Assembly (NCBI GenBank): GCA_963632245.1
Contig: CAVGTF010000059.1
Span: forward strand, 1-13,981
Length of the DNA stretch: 13,981 nucleotides
Direction of reading: 5' to 3'
Source: UBA1724 sp963632245
GTDB taxonomy: Bacteria; Verrucomicrobiota; Lentisphaeria; Oligosphaerales; Oligosphaeraceae
A model generated the notes under the pieces. The model was not told the origin of the DNA. It was given only the letters and a program-made list of their open reading frames with translations, and ran no database searches. Shown piece after piece: positions 1-7,024 of this stretch; the stretch's first letter is position 1, and the number at the start of each line of letters is the position of its first letter. A program made the translations under genes and the position numbers.

Positions 1-20
1 CTGTAACTTTCATTTTAGGG
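1..20 (+). repeat. Terminal inverted repeat of the IS, outer end
   Basis: These bases are the exact reverse complement of 1722-1741 (20 of 20). The transposase stop codon (10-12 on the minus strand) lies inside this repeat, so coding sequence runs almost to the end of the element. The repeat could extend further left, outside the window. Confidence 0.93.
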
Positions 21-1602
21 AGCCCAGCAGGCTATTGGGATCATTGAAAGCGATATTGAGGTCTTCACAGGACTTGGCAGTCCGTTTAGTCATCTTTGTA
101 GTTACCCAGACTCCCTCGATTTTATTGACGCGAACCTGCTTTAGATATTGAAGCAGGTCTTCAAAGGAGTATTTCGTGGACAGCTCCTTTGTGGAGATAT
201 AGCAGATAACAGAATAGAGCATTTGTAGCGACAAGTGATTGATGAAGAGCCATCCCTCGAACGCCACATCGCTTTGCATGTAACTGCCTTTTGCGTCCAG
301 TGTATTGTCAAAGAACTTGAATGACTGCTCGATATCTTGCCGCGTTTTGTATAGGTAGTACGCCTGTGCACAGTTTATGTCTTTTCTGTTTGTCTTCAGA
401 ATAAATGTCCCGGTGGTTCTATGCTCCTGGAGCTTGTCCGCAACATTCACAGGCTTCAGGCGCTCGAACTCCTCTTGCGTAAGACGACATTTCCCCTTGG
501 CTCGACGCCGGTTTTCCGTTGCCAGCTTCAGGCTGCGCGTATTATTTGCCTTCTCTTCGCGCAGGACGAGGTCGCGCGCCTCTTGTTTGGCCAGCTCCAT
601 GTCGTAGTAAAGATAAACGATCTCCTCACCGCATGGAAAAGCGCTAGCGTAAATCACCCTGTCTCTATAGCTGAAAACAGACTGGTACTTATCTGGCCAG
701 GCAGGTATCTCAGGAACGGCGTTGCTCCCTCGTCGCACAGCAAGCACATATCCCAACGAGGCGCAGGAAAGCATCTGCTCGTTCGCTCCGCTCTCGAAGC
801 CCTTATCTGCCACAACCACAACATCCCGTTTGCGAAGTCCCGAGTCTGTCACCATGTCTGCAAAAGCAGCCACATCTGGAACGTCGCCAGAATATTGCTT
901 GTAAAAAACGGGGAACTTCCTAGACGATTCTCCGTCGACCTGTCCCTCCTGAACAGAGAACATGTAGAGGAGATTTACCTGTGGCATGAAGCGACACTTG
1001 CTGTCATATCCCACATGAGCGAACTCCAGGGTATCCGAGCTACTCAATATCCGGTGCCCATCAAACAGAACGACTCCCTTCGAAGGAAGATCGTCTTTCA
1101 TGTATTCCTTGATACTCGCCCGATCTGCCCCCAAGGCGGCGATTATTTCGTTAATTCTACCTGCACTCAGGGAAAGATTCGGCAACATCTGCACCAGAAA
1201 AGATGTCTCGTAAAGAAACTCCATTCTGCGGAAGCAAGACTGCTCCTTGCATTTTAATAAAGCCAGCGCATAGATTTCACGCCAAAGAGTTGGAAAGCGC
1301 TGCTGAAGCCGCTTACGCATTTCCTCTGTGAGAGACCACAGCAGCGATGTTGCTCCGAACTCGAGATTTTCCAGTTCTTTGCCTGCTAGGGAAGAGAGGG
1401 GGGAGTGCGGGGAAGCAAACTTGCTCGGCTTCAAGCCATTTTCCGTAATAGCCCCAAGACAACGACCAGATTTCTTGCGCTTGGTTTTCGTTATCTTGTC
1501 ATAAACACCCTTCCGTTCGTAAAGATACCAATGCCCGTTGATGTGCTTGATTTCAGTGCCTGCGGGGCGGTTGAAGTTGAGTATCCAGTCCGGTTTTTTC
1601 AT
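10..1602 (-). CDS. DDE transposase, IS4 superfamily (IS1634-like)
   Basis: This enzyme of 530 residues cuts and joins the ends of the surrounding IS. Candidate catalytic acids are D181 (in F-D-G-H-R), D266 (in V-A-D-K-G-F) and E425. E425 sits in Y418-x2-R421-x3-E425, the IS4-type C-terminal signature, with Asp rather than Lys at the last position. About 160 residues separate the second Asp from the Glu, consistent with the inserted beta-rich domain of this superfamily. The N-terminal part (about 14-60, with G-T-E-I-K and Y-L-Y-E-R) resembles other IS1634-like proteins. I chose the ATG at 1602 because AAGGAGGG (1620-1613) lies 10 bases upstream; an in-frame ATG at 1689 would add 29 residues but lies upstream of the internal terminator. 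No frameshift or internal stop is seen, so it may be active. Confidence 0.92.
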   Translation of the reverse strand: MKKPDWILNFNRPAGTEIKHINGHWYLYERKGVYDKITKTKRKKSGRCLGAITENGLKPSKFASPHSPLSSLAGKELENLEFGATSLLWSLTEEMRKRLQQRFPTLWREIYALALLKCKEQSCFRRMEFLYETSFLVQMLPNLSLSAGRINEIIAALGADRASIKEYMKDDLPSKGVVLFDGHRILSSSDTLEFAHVGYDSKCRFMPQVNLLYMFSVQEGQVDGESSRKFPVFYKQYSGDVPDVAAFADMVTDSGLRKRDVVVVADKGFESGANEQMLSCASLGYVLAVRRGSNAVPEIPAWPDKYQSVFSYRDRVIYASAFPCGEEIVYLYYDMELAKQEARDLVLREEKANNTRSLKLATENRRRAKGKCRLTQEEFERLKPVNVADKLQEHRTTGTFILKTNRKDINCAQAYYLYKTRQDIEQSFKFFDNTLDAKGSYMQSDVAFEGWLFINHLSLQMLYSVICYISTKELSTKYSFEDLLQYLKQVRVNKIEGVWVTTKMTKRTAKSCEDLNIAFNDPNSLLGSLK

Positions 1603-1612
1603 GCCTTGCTCT

Positions 1613-1620
1613 CCCTCCTT
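1613..1620 (-). promoter_or_regulatory. Ribosome binding site that fixes the transposase start
   Basis: On the minus strand AAGGAGGG lies 10 bases before the ATG at 1602. It is the strongest Shine-Dalgarno match in the window and far better than those of most host genes here, which fits an imported gene. Confidence 0.75.
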
Positions 1621-1644
1621 AATTAGGGTGCCATAATTTAAGGC

Positions 1645-1675
1645 AAAAAAAGAGGATTGCAAGCTATGCAATCCT
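1645..1675 (-). terminator. Intrinsic terminator inside the IS, upstream of the transposase
   Basis: On the minus strand AGGATTGC (1675-1668) pairs perfectly with GCAATCCT (1660-1653) around a 7-base loop, followed by C and seven T (1651-1645). It would stop transcripts entering the element from the flank before they reach the transposase start at 1602. A weak promoter, TTGCAA (within the 3' arm) and TAAATT about 16 bases on, could start transcription after or within it. Such shielding against read-through is known for other IS elements such as IS10 and IS50, though by different means. Confidence 0.75.
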
Positions 1676-1721
1676 ATAAATAGAAACAAATTAGAGATTT
1701 TTAGAATTTTCTACAGGGGAA

Positions 1722-1741
1722 CCCTAAAATGAAAGTTACAG
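1722..1741 (-). repeat. Terminal inverted repeat of the IS, inner end
   Basis: Perfect 20-bp match to the reverse complement of 1-20. Identity stops directly inside the repeat, apart from a short shared run of C. The transposase gene is read away from this end. Confidence 0.93.
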
Positions 1742-1957
1742 ATTAAAACTATTCTCCCTACTACCTTCTCCTCCACTAGCCACGAATGCACTTCAGCGTA
1801 ACCGCATTAGCGCACGCGCCGTTTTTTCCCGCGCGGGGTTTCGGAGAACCAATCCCTGGTCTAACTTCCTCCTTCCTCCTCGTCGCTAGGCGTGCTCCGA
1901 CGTAGCTAAGCGTAGCGAACCGAAGCTAAACGAACCCCTCCCCTCCGTTTTTCGAAA
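1742..1957. other. Intergenic region between IS and HD gene
   Basis: No gene is visible. The region holds pyrimidine-rich runs, the perfect palindrome CCCGCGCGGG at 1828-1837, and a degenerate period-20 repeat at 1881-1940. No clear intrinsic terminator for the HD-domain gene that ends at 1958 was found. Confidence 0.6.
1881..1940 (+). repeat. Three degenerate 20-bp direct repeats
   Basis: The three 20-base units (1881, 1901, 1921) share a 12-base core: cgtcgctaggcg, cgtagctaagcg and cgaagctaaacg, each differing from its neighbour at two to four positions. The remaining 8 bases of each unit are not conserved. It could be a decayed tandem repeat or a set of protein sites spaced at about two helical turns; the similarity is modest. 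Confidence 0.4.
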
Positions 1958-2533
1958 TTACCCTTCTATCCGGAACAGTCGGCACATATCGTGGAAGCGT
2001 TCCAGGGTCTTTGGGCCGAACTTTTCGAGTCCATGGAGGATTCGGTCGAGGGATTTCTCCTCCATGTCTCCGGATTTCGAGAAGAACTTATCTGCGAGGC
2101 AGACCAGCTTTTCCTCGGGAGTGATGGGAAGGAAGTCCCGTGGGGGCAATGGGAGCTTCTGCTGGAGGATCTCCTCGCGGTCCAATCCGGTGCCGGTGTG
2201 TCGTTCGCAGATGCGTGCCAGGGGCTCCATGCAGATCAGACAGCCATTCTCCCGGCCGTATTTCCGGAGCATCTGTGCGCCCAGGAGACCGTGCCGGAGA
2301 TAGTGTTCCGTGCCCTGGCAGAGAATAGAGGGCGCGTGACACTGTCCCACGCCGATATCATGAAGGAGTGCGCCTGCCTCCACAAGCGCAGCATCCAGGG
2401 GGAGTCCGCTGTGCTCCAGTAACTCCAGGGACTTCTGGCACACCTGTTCGCTATGGTGTTGTAAGAGTCGTCGAAGTGGGGTGTCTTCAGGATAGAAGAA
2501 GCGGAAGAGTTCCTTGGGATCCAGTCGATCCAT
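1958..2533 (-). CDS. HD-domain phosphohydrolase
   Basis: A small soluble protein of 191 residues built of one HD domain, a metal-dependent phosphohydrolase fold acting on nucleotides or other phosphate esters. Metal-ligand candidates are all present: H27 (H-S-E-Q-V), H58-D59 (L-L-H-D-I-G), H81, H112 (E-R-H-T-G-T-G) and D148 (L-A-D-K-F-F). The order, length and the motif L-P-x-R-D-F-x-P match a family of stand-alone HDIG proteins common in Bacteroidota and relatives; no substrate is established for it as far as I know. The start at 2533 was chosen because homology-like sequence begins there; the frame stays open upstream to 2737, which would overlap the sigma-factor gene. There is no Shine-Dalgarno sequence before 2533. 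It lies 94 bases downstream of the sigma-factor gene on the same strand and may share its transcript. Confidence 0.85.
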   Translation of the reverse strand: MDRLDPKELFRFFYPEDTPLRRLLQHHSEQVCQKSLELLEHSGLPLDAALVEAGALLHDIGVGQCHAPSILCQGTEHYLRHGLLGAQMLRKYGRENGCLICMEPLARICERHTGTGLDREEILQQKLPLPPRDFLPITPEEKLVCLADKFFSKSGDMEEKSLDRILHGLEKFGPKTLERFHDMCRLFRIEG

Positions 2534-2627
2534 AGTGGTGGTCGTTGTTTGCAGGCAGAATGCAGTTCCGCGCCATTTTCTCTCCCCCGGAGACGCGCGA
2601 AAACGAGAAAGGCTCTTCAGGCGATAG

Positions 2628-3956
2628 CTAGTGTGCTTCCCCCGTCTTGCGAATGACGACCCGCAGTCGCTGGAGGGCATTCGACTCGATTTGCCGGATG
2701 CGCTCGCTGGTGAGGCCATAGTGTGCTGCGATGCCATCCAGGGACTGCACGGGTTTGCCGTTAAGACCGAAATGCCGTTCCAGGATATCGCGTTCGTTTG
2801 GACGCAACTCCTTCAGTGCGACGGCCATGACCTCCTGGAGTCCCTCCCGGTCGCGGCGCTCCTCCCCGGGATCGGAGGGTGCGCGCAGTAGCTCATTCCA
2901 GTCACGGTCCTCGGTGGAGATCGCCTGGAGGGAGAGTGGCTGCTGGACCATTCGGCGCAGTGCGCGCAGACGCGGGATGGTGATCGCAGTGATCTCCGCG
3001 AGCTTTTCATCGGTGGGTTCCTTTCCCGTCTCCTGGATATAGTCCTGCTCGGCCTGACGGATCTGTGCCAACTGTCGGAGGATATTCACGGGAATGCGGA
3101 TTGAGCGGCCCTTTGCATTGAGCGCCATGGAGATCGCGTGCCGGATGCGGTAGCACGCGAAGGTCGAGAGTCGATGTCCGCGTTCCCAATCGAAGGTCTC
3201 GATGGCGCGCATGAGGCCGATATTTCCCTCCTGAATGATATCAGGGAAGGAGAGGAGTCGGCTAGGGAAGTGTTTTGCCACGGAGATGACCAGACGGAGA
3301 TTGCCCTCCACCAGGGCATTCATGGCCTCCTGCTCCCGATGCGCGGCATCGGACATCTGCTTGCAAATGGCTTGCTTCTCCTCCTCAGAAAGACCGGGCT
3401 CTTCCCATTCGCCACGCACAAAAATCTGCACGCAGTCAGACAGGAAATGCATCTTGAAATGGATCTTCCCCTTGGCGCGCAAATAGGGCGCGATAATCTC
3501 CGCCGTCCGACGGAGCGCCTCGCCGTCCTTTTCATGGGAGCCATCGAGGACCGACTGCTTGGGGTCATCAAGGATGGCATTGAGGGTCTCGTTGTCGAGA
3601 GCGCGGAGGGACTCCTCGTCTCCCAGGTCCTCCTCTTCGTCCACCGTCCCCTCGGGATTCTGCGTAAAGCAGAGTAGCGTCGTGAGATTCTTCCGTTTGG
3701 GGTCATCACGCAGGATCCGGAGCTGTTCCATGATGACCTGCGGATGCTGCTGGAGGAGATCGCGGATCTCCTGTCGGGAGGAGCTATACTGCCGTGCCCA
3801 ATGGGCCTCCTCCTCTGCCGACAGCAGGGGGTGATTTCCCACATCCTTCAGGTAAGCCACCATGAGGCTGTGGGAGCCGCCTTGGCGCAAGACCTCCAGG
3901 TCCCGCCAATCCGTGGCTTCACCCAAATTGAAATTAATGTCTCTGGAGCCTGCCAT
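2628..3956 (-). CDS. Sigma-70 family RNA polymerase sigma factor, divergent non-primary type
   Basis: This 442-residue protein should direct RNA polymerase to a promoter set. Visible parts are region 1.2 (about 29-55), an acidic spacer (about 60-205), region 2 (about 210-280, with D-I-I-Q-E-G-N-I-G-L at 239-248), region 3 (about 287-345) and region 4 (about 372-438) with the helix-turn-helix S-E-R-I-R-Q-I-E at 417-424. Region 1.1 is absent. The -10 part differs from the housekeeping factor: the usual Y-A-T-W-W-I-R-Q reads F-A-C-Y-R-I-R-H (266-273). Both Trp, and the Gln that reads the -12 base pair, are therefore replaced. The -35 helix is almost normal except Ser at the usual first Arg of R-E-R-I-R-Q. 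It is probably a group 2 or 3 alternative factor. No Shine-Dalgarno sequence precedes the ATG at 3956. Confidence 0.9.
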   Translation of the reverse strand: MAGSRDINFNLGEATDWRDLEVLRQGGSHSLMVAYLKDVGNHPLLSAEEEAHWARQYSSSRQEIRDLLQQHPQVIMEQLRILRDDPKRKNLTTLLCFTQNPEGTVDEEEDLGDEESLRALDNETLNAILDDPKQSVLDGSHEKDGEALRRTAEIIAPYLRAKGKIHFKMHFLSDCVQIFVRGEWEEPGLSEEEKQAICKQMSDAAHREQEAMNALVEGNLRLVISVAKHFPSRLLSFPDIIQEGNIGLMRAIETFDWERGHRLSTFACYRIRHAISMALNAKGRSIRIPVNILRQLAQIRQAEQDYIQETGKEPTDEKLAEITAITIPRLRALRRMVQQPLSLQAISTEDRDWNELLRAPSDPGEERRDREGLQEVMAVALKELRPNERDILERHFGLNGKPVQSLDGIAAHYGLTSERIRQIESNALQRLRVVIRKTGEAH

Positions 3957-4051
3957 AAAATATGGCTACTGTCCCGAAAAAGGGATTCTTCCGCCTAGCG
4001 CGGAGCAAACAAGGAAAGGACCGCCGGGGCCCTCGTCATCCCACGGCGTTT

Positions 4052-4084
4052 GGCGGTATCCCCAGAAGTCCGGGATTCACCGCC
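4052..4084. other. Strong intergenic hairpin without U-tract
   Basis: GGCGGT (4052-4057) pairs with ACCGCC (4079-4084) and the adjoining ATCCC (4058-4062) pairs with GGGAT (4072-4076), leaving a two-base bulge and a 9-base loop. It lies 3' of the thioredoxin-like gene and 5' of the sigma-factor gene. No T run follows on either strand, so a classical intrinsic terminator is not supported; 3'-end stabilisation or factor-dependent termination is possible. Confidence 0.5.
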
Positions 4085-4149
4085 CTTTGCGAAGAGTGAA
4101 AGATAATGCGCCCCAACCAGTTTTCCCCGTGGAGCGCAATGTGGAAAGG

Positions 4150-5193
4150 CTACCGAATCACCTGTTTCAGATGATCCACCAGATCCTCGTCGTAGCCCTG
4201 GATGGTGTCGATTTTCTTGCCATCCGGAGTGAGCAGGACGATTGCGGGGACGCCGTCACCAGGCTGGAGGATTTGCATAAGCATGGTGCGCGTCTGGCGC
4301 AAGCGCTTGGGGAGAGTCTTCTTGGAGGGCTCGTCCATGTAGACAAGCACCAGCTTCTGTTCCGCAAAACGCTTGAATTCCTTGGTGTTCAGGACCTTCT
4401 TCTTCAGGACCTTGCACCAGTGGCACCAGTCGGAACCCGTGAAGAGCACCAGGATACTGCGATCCGTGCGACGGGCCTCCGCACGTGCCTCATTCCAATC
4501 ATCAAACCATCCGTCAGGAGTGGTCGAACCCTGTGCCTTGGGAATCCGGAGCTTTGTGACCTTCGCAGGAGCCGACAGCTCATGACCCATAGGATCGTGA
4601 TCGTGACGGTCGGGCTTCACATTCTCACGGGGAGGCTCAGCAGGCTTGCCAGGCTTGAAGTCGTCTTTCTTCTGGTCAGGCTTGACGGGCTTGAAGTCGT
4701 CTTTCTTCTGGTCGGCAGGCTTGACGGGCTTGAAATCGTCTTTCTTCTGGTCGGCAGGCTTGACGGGCTTGAAGTCGTCTTTCTTCTGGCCGGCAGGCTT
4801 GACGGGCTTGAAATCGTCCCCCTTCTGGTCCTGCTTCCCGGGCTGCATGTCCCCCTTCTGGTCCTGCTTCCCGGGCTGCATGTCCCCCTTCTGGTCGGGC
4901 TTGCCAGGCTTGAAATCGTCCTTATTCTGGTCCTGCTTGCCGGGCTGCATGTCCCCCTTCTGGTCCTGCTTCCCAGGCTGTTGCATAGTGGGCTTCTGAT
5001 CCTGCTTGCCGGACTGCATGGCGGGCTTCTGGTCCTGCCTGCCGGGCTGCTGTTTTGCGGCGCGGTTATCGGGCTGCATGAACTCCCCTTGGATGGGGCG
5101 GTCATCCTGGGGTCCCCACTGTTGTGCGGAGAGGGGGACGACCGTCAGTAGGAGGCAGACGGCGAGGGATGCGAAAGCGAGGGACTTTTTCAT
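4150..5193 (-). CDS. Secreted thioredoxin-fold protein with a Lys/Asp/Gln-rich repeat linker
   Basis: Of 347 residues, 1-23 are a signal peptide (M-K-K, hydrophobic core, L-S-A before Q24). Residues 46-182 are a low-complexity linker of two unit types, G-D-M-Q-P-G-K-Q-D-Q-K (11 residues) and D-D-F-K-P-V-K-P-A-D-Q-K-K (13 residues), which should be disordered and exported. Residues about 225-347 form a thioredoxin-like domain with active site W256-C257-H-W-C260 in F-T-G-S-D-W, and a likely cis-proline at P316 (G-V-P-A). It presumably reduces or exchanges disulfides in the periplasm or on the cell surface; the partner is unknown. This form of the domain is common in PVC bacteria. The gene starts 14 bases after the nuclease gene stop, suggesting one transcript. 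The overlapping plus-strand frame is only a by-product of the repeat. Confidence 0.85.
   Translation of the reverse strand: MKKSLAFASLAVCLLLTVVPLSAQQWGPQDDRPIQGEFMQPDNRAAKQQPGRQDQKPAMQSGKQDQKPTMQQPGKQDQKGDMQPGKQDQNKDDFKPGKPDQKGDMQPGKQDQKGDMQPGKQDQKGDDFKPVKPAGQKKDDFKPVKPADQKKDDFKPVKPADQKKDDFKPVKPDQKKDDFKPGKPAEPPRENVKPDRHDHDPMGHELSAPAKVTKLRIPKAQGSTTPDGWFDDWNEARAEARRTDRSILVLFTGSDWCHWCKVLKKKVLNTKEFKRFAEQKLVLVYMDEPSKKTLPKRLRQTRTMLMQILQPGDGVPAIVLLTPDGKKIDTIQGYDEDLVDHLKQVIR
4648..5058 (-). repeat. In-gene tandem repeats encoding the linker
   Basis: The linker is encoded by near-identical 33-base and 39-base direct repeats (on the plus strand for example ttcttctggtc and ggcttgaagtcgtc recur). The DNA copies are more alike than the protein requires, which suggests recent duplication and a length that varies by slippage. 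The two unit types are in blocks: mostly 11-residue units on the N-terminal side, 13-residue units on the C-terminal side. Confidence 0.8.
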
Positions 5194-5207
5194 ATTGCGT
5201 CGTTTGG

Positions 5208-5861
5208 TTATCTTCGGGTGCGAGGGGAGTTCTTCTTCTGCTTCTTTCCGCCCTTAGGGGAGCGAGGCTTCGCAGACTTTCCAGGATCGTCCTTCTTCTG
5301 CTGGAAAGCGGGGGAGGAATTCTTTGTGCGGCGAGGATGTGCGCGGCGGTATTCCCAGGGCGCCTGGGGGTCTCCGCCGGGAGCGCCCCAGAGACCCCGC
5401 CGCTGTTGCTGCGCGGAGTCCTGTGCCTGTCCGTAGAGGGGATCATCGCAGTATTGCCGATACCACCAGACCATACCGGCCTGGAGGAGTTCCAGACCAA
5501 GATCCCGGCCGTCCACGAAGATCTGCCCCACCAGCCGGCCATACTTGTCGATGTCCTTCTGGTGGACCTGCACATTGCGCTTCAGGACAGTCGCGGCCGC
5601 ATAGCGCCGGGCTTCGCCGCCGAAGGTCTGTGAGAGCTCCGGGGCATCGACGCCATAGAGGCGCACGCGGACCAGCGAGCCATCTCCTATCCGGACATCC
5701 ATGGTATCGCCGTCAGAGACGCGGACCACGGTGCCCTGGAGGATCCGCTCGGTCTCCTCTGCGCGCGCGACCACAGGTGCCGCGAGCATCCAGAAGAGGC
5801 ACAGCGCCGACGCACACGCGCGCAGGAGAGAGTCGTGTCGGGTGGTTTCGTGGGCGTCCAT
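5208..5861 (-). CDS. Secreted thermonuclease-like (SNase) nuclease
   Basis: This protein of 217 residues has an N-terminal export signal (hydrophobic stretch about 18-33 ending A-R-A). One staphylococcal-nuclease domain follows (about 38-160), then a Lys/Arg/Pro/Ser-rich basic tail (about 170-217). The catalytic set of S. aureus nuclease is retained: D50 or D52 in S-D-G-D-T, R67, D72 and E75 in V-R-L-Y-G-V-D-A-P-E, and R109 in K-Y-G-R. It probably cuts extracellular or periplasmic DNA or RNA to nucleotides in a calcium-dependent reaction; the basic tail may bind nucleic acid or the cell envelope. The ATG at 5861 lacks a Shine-Dalgarno sequence. The stop is 14 bases before the thioredoxin-like gene, so the two exported proteins look co-transcribed. 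A bacterial lipoprotein box is not seen. Confidence 0.9.
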   Translation of the reverse strand: MDAHETTRHDSLLRACASALCLFWMLAAPVVARAEETERILQGTVVRVSDGDTMDVRIGDGSLVRVRLYGVDAPELSQTFGGEARRYAAATVLKRNVQVHQKDIDKYGRLVGQIFVDGRDLGLELLQAGMVWWYRQYCDDPLYGQAQDSAQQQRRGLWGAPGGDPQAPWEYRRAHPRRTKNSSPAFQQKKDDPGKSAKPRSPKGGKKQKKNSPRTRR

Positions 5862-5886
5862 TGCGGTAGGAAGTGTATACAGATTG

Positions 5887-5916
5887 CGCGGGGAGCCGGC
5901 ATGAGGCGTCCCCGCG
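5887..5916. other. Strong GC-rich hairpin between mreB and the nuclease gene
   Basis: CGCGGGGA (5887-5894) is the perfect complement of TCCCCGCG (5909-5916), with a further GCC/GGC pairing inside. No T run follows on either strand. It lies 3' of mreB (stop at 5955) and just 5' of the nuclease start at 5861, so it could shield the mreB mRNA end or affect nuclease expression. Confidence 0.5.
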
Positions 5917-5954
5917 TATCGTGGAATCGGATAGTGATTCGGGGAGATTTTTCC

Positions 5955-7013
5955 CTATTCCCGGGTGCCCTTTCCGATAAGGGAGTTCTGGGGTTGTCCG
6001 AAGAGCGCCCTGGGATTTTGGAGAAGGAGCCCCGTGCCATTGACCACGCAACGGAGAGGATCCTTTGCCAGGGTCGTGGAGAGGCGGGTATTTTCGCTGA
6101 CCAGCTGGGGGAGTCCCCGCAGCAGGCTTCCGCCGCCGGACATGGTGAGACCGTTGTCAATGAGTCCTCGGGCGATTTCGGGTCCGCAGGCATCGATGGT
6201 CTTTCGGATGGCACGGATGATAAGGGAGACGGGTCCCGCGAGGGCACCGCGGATTTCGTCGGAGTTGATGACCACCGCGCGGGGGAGTCGATCCCCGGAT
6301 GCCCCCATATCCAATCCCTTGACCTCCATGGTGAGGACCTCCGGGAGGGGATATGCGCTACCGATCTGGATCTTGATCTGTTCGGCCATCCAGGGTCCGA
6401 TGAGCAGCTTGTGTTCCCGCTGCATGTAGGCGACAATCGCGTCGTCCATGGCGTCACCGCCATTGGGGACGCTGATGCCGGAGACGATGGATCCCAAGGA
6501 GATCACAGCCACCTCGGTGGTGCCACCGCCGATATCGACAATCATGTTACTGGTGGGCTCTTCCACGGGGAGTCCGGCACCCAGAGCGGAAGCGAAGGGC
6601 TCTTCCACCAGCCGCACCGCACGGGCGCCAGCAGCAATGGCACTCTCCTTCACTGTCCGAATGCCCACTTCCGTTATGCCAGAGGGCACCGCAACCAGCA
6701 CCCGGGGCTTCATGATCTTATAGCGGCCCGATGCCCGGCGAATAAAGCTCCGGAGCATCTCGTCAGAGACCTCCGCGTTGGCAATGACGCCATCCCGGAC
6801 AGGGCGAATGACCTTCAGACGCTCGGCAGTCATGGACATCATGCGCTTGGCCTCGGAACCCACCGCACGCACCTTGTTGGTGTCCGCATTGATGGCCACA
6901 TAGGAGGGCTCGTCCAGCACAACGCCCTGGCCCGCCACCCACACCAGGGTGTTCATGGTGCCCAGGTCGATTCCAATGTCGTTAACCCACAGATTCTTGA
7001 TGCCTTCGAACAT
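5955..7013 (-). CDS. mreB: Rod shape-determining protein MreB
   Basis: The bacterial actin homologue, 352 residues, polymerises as ATP-bound filaments on the inner face of the cytoplasmic membrane and guides lateral cell-wall synthesis. Actin-superfamily motifs are in order: phosphate-1 D16-L-G-T-M-N-T, catalytic Glu in R-L-V-E-E-P-F (134-140), phosphate-2 D160-I-G-G-G-T-T, and adenosine loop M-S-G-G-G-S (291-296). The length is normal, and the N-terminal start is typical of MreB rather than of DnaK. GAGGG lies 7 bases before the ATG at 7013. Partner genes mreC and mreD, usually next to mreB, are not found downstream; a nuclease gene follows instead. An intrinsic terminator structure lies immediately upstream of the ribosome-binding site, which may limit expression by premature termination. 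Confidence 0.97.
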   Translation of the reverse strand: MFEGIKNLWVNDIGIDLGTMNTLVWVAGQGVVLDEPSYVAINADTNKVRAVGSEAKRMMSMTAERLKVIRPVRDGVIANAEVSDEMLRSFIRRASGRYKIMKPRVLVAVPSGITEVGIRTVKESAIAAGARAVRLVEEPFASALGAGLPVEEPTSNMIVDIGGGTTEVAVISLGSIVSGISVPNGGDAMDDAIVAYMQREHKLLIGPWMAEQIKIQIGSAYPLPEVLTMEVKGLDMGASGDRLPRAVVINSDEIRGALAGPVSLIIRAIRKTIDACGPEIARGLIDNGLTMSGGGSLLRGLPQLVSENTRLSTTLAKDPLRCVVNGTGLLLQNPRALFGQPQNSLIGKGTRE

Positions 7014-7024
7014 GAATTTCCCTC

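Larger units (their letters stand above)
1..1741 (-). mobile_element. Insertion sequence, IS4 superfamily, IS1634-like, apparently intact
   Basis: A single long transposase gene is bounded by perfect 20-bp inverted repeats at 1-20 and 1722-1741, which gives an element of 1741 bp, normal for the IS1634 group. The base composition is visibly more AT-rich than the flanking host genes. The outer end coincides with base 1 of the window, so the target-site duplication cannot be checked, and the sequence may have been cut there because the element is multicopy. The inner flank starts at 1742 (attaaaacta). An intrinsic terminator lies between the inner end and the transposase start. The family name rests on the transposase; a search against ISfinder would settle the group. 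Confidence 0.9.

Noticed and set aside
1810..1840. Possible plus-strand terminator before gttttttccc near 1821
   Set aside because: The only pairing before the T run is about 3 bp, and no plus-strand gene precedes it; the CCCGCGCGGG palindrome lies after the T run.
2534..2737. Longer start for the HD protein at 2737
   Set aside because: The extra 68 residues are Ser/Arg-rich, overlap the sigma-factor gene end, and lack family similarity.
4646..4999. Origin or iteron-like repeats
   Set aside because: The repeats are in phase with the coding frame of the thioredoxin-like protein and are explained by its linker.
3862..5151. Plus-strand open frame of 429 codons with a Leu/Val/Gly-rich repeat
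   Set aside because: The repeat is the antisense image of the linker in the thioredoxin-like gene, whose signal peptide and C-H-W-C domain are on the minus strand.
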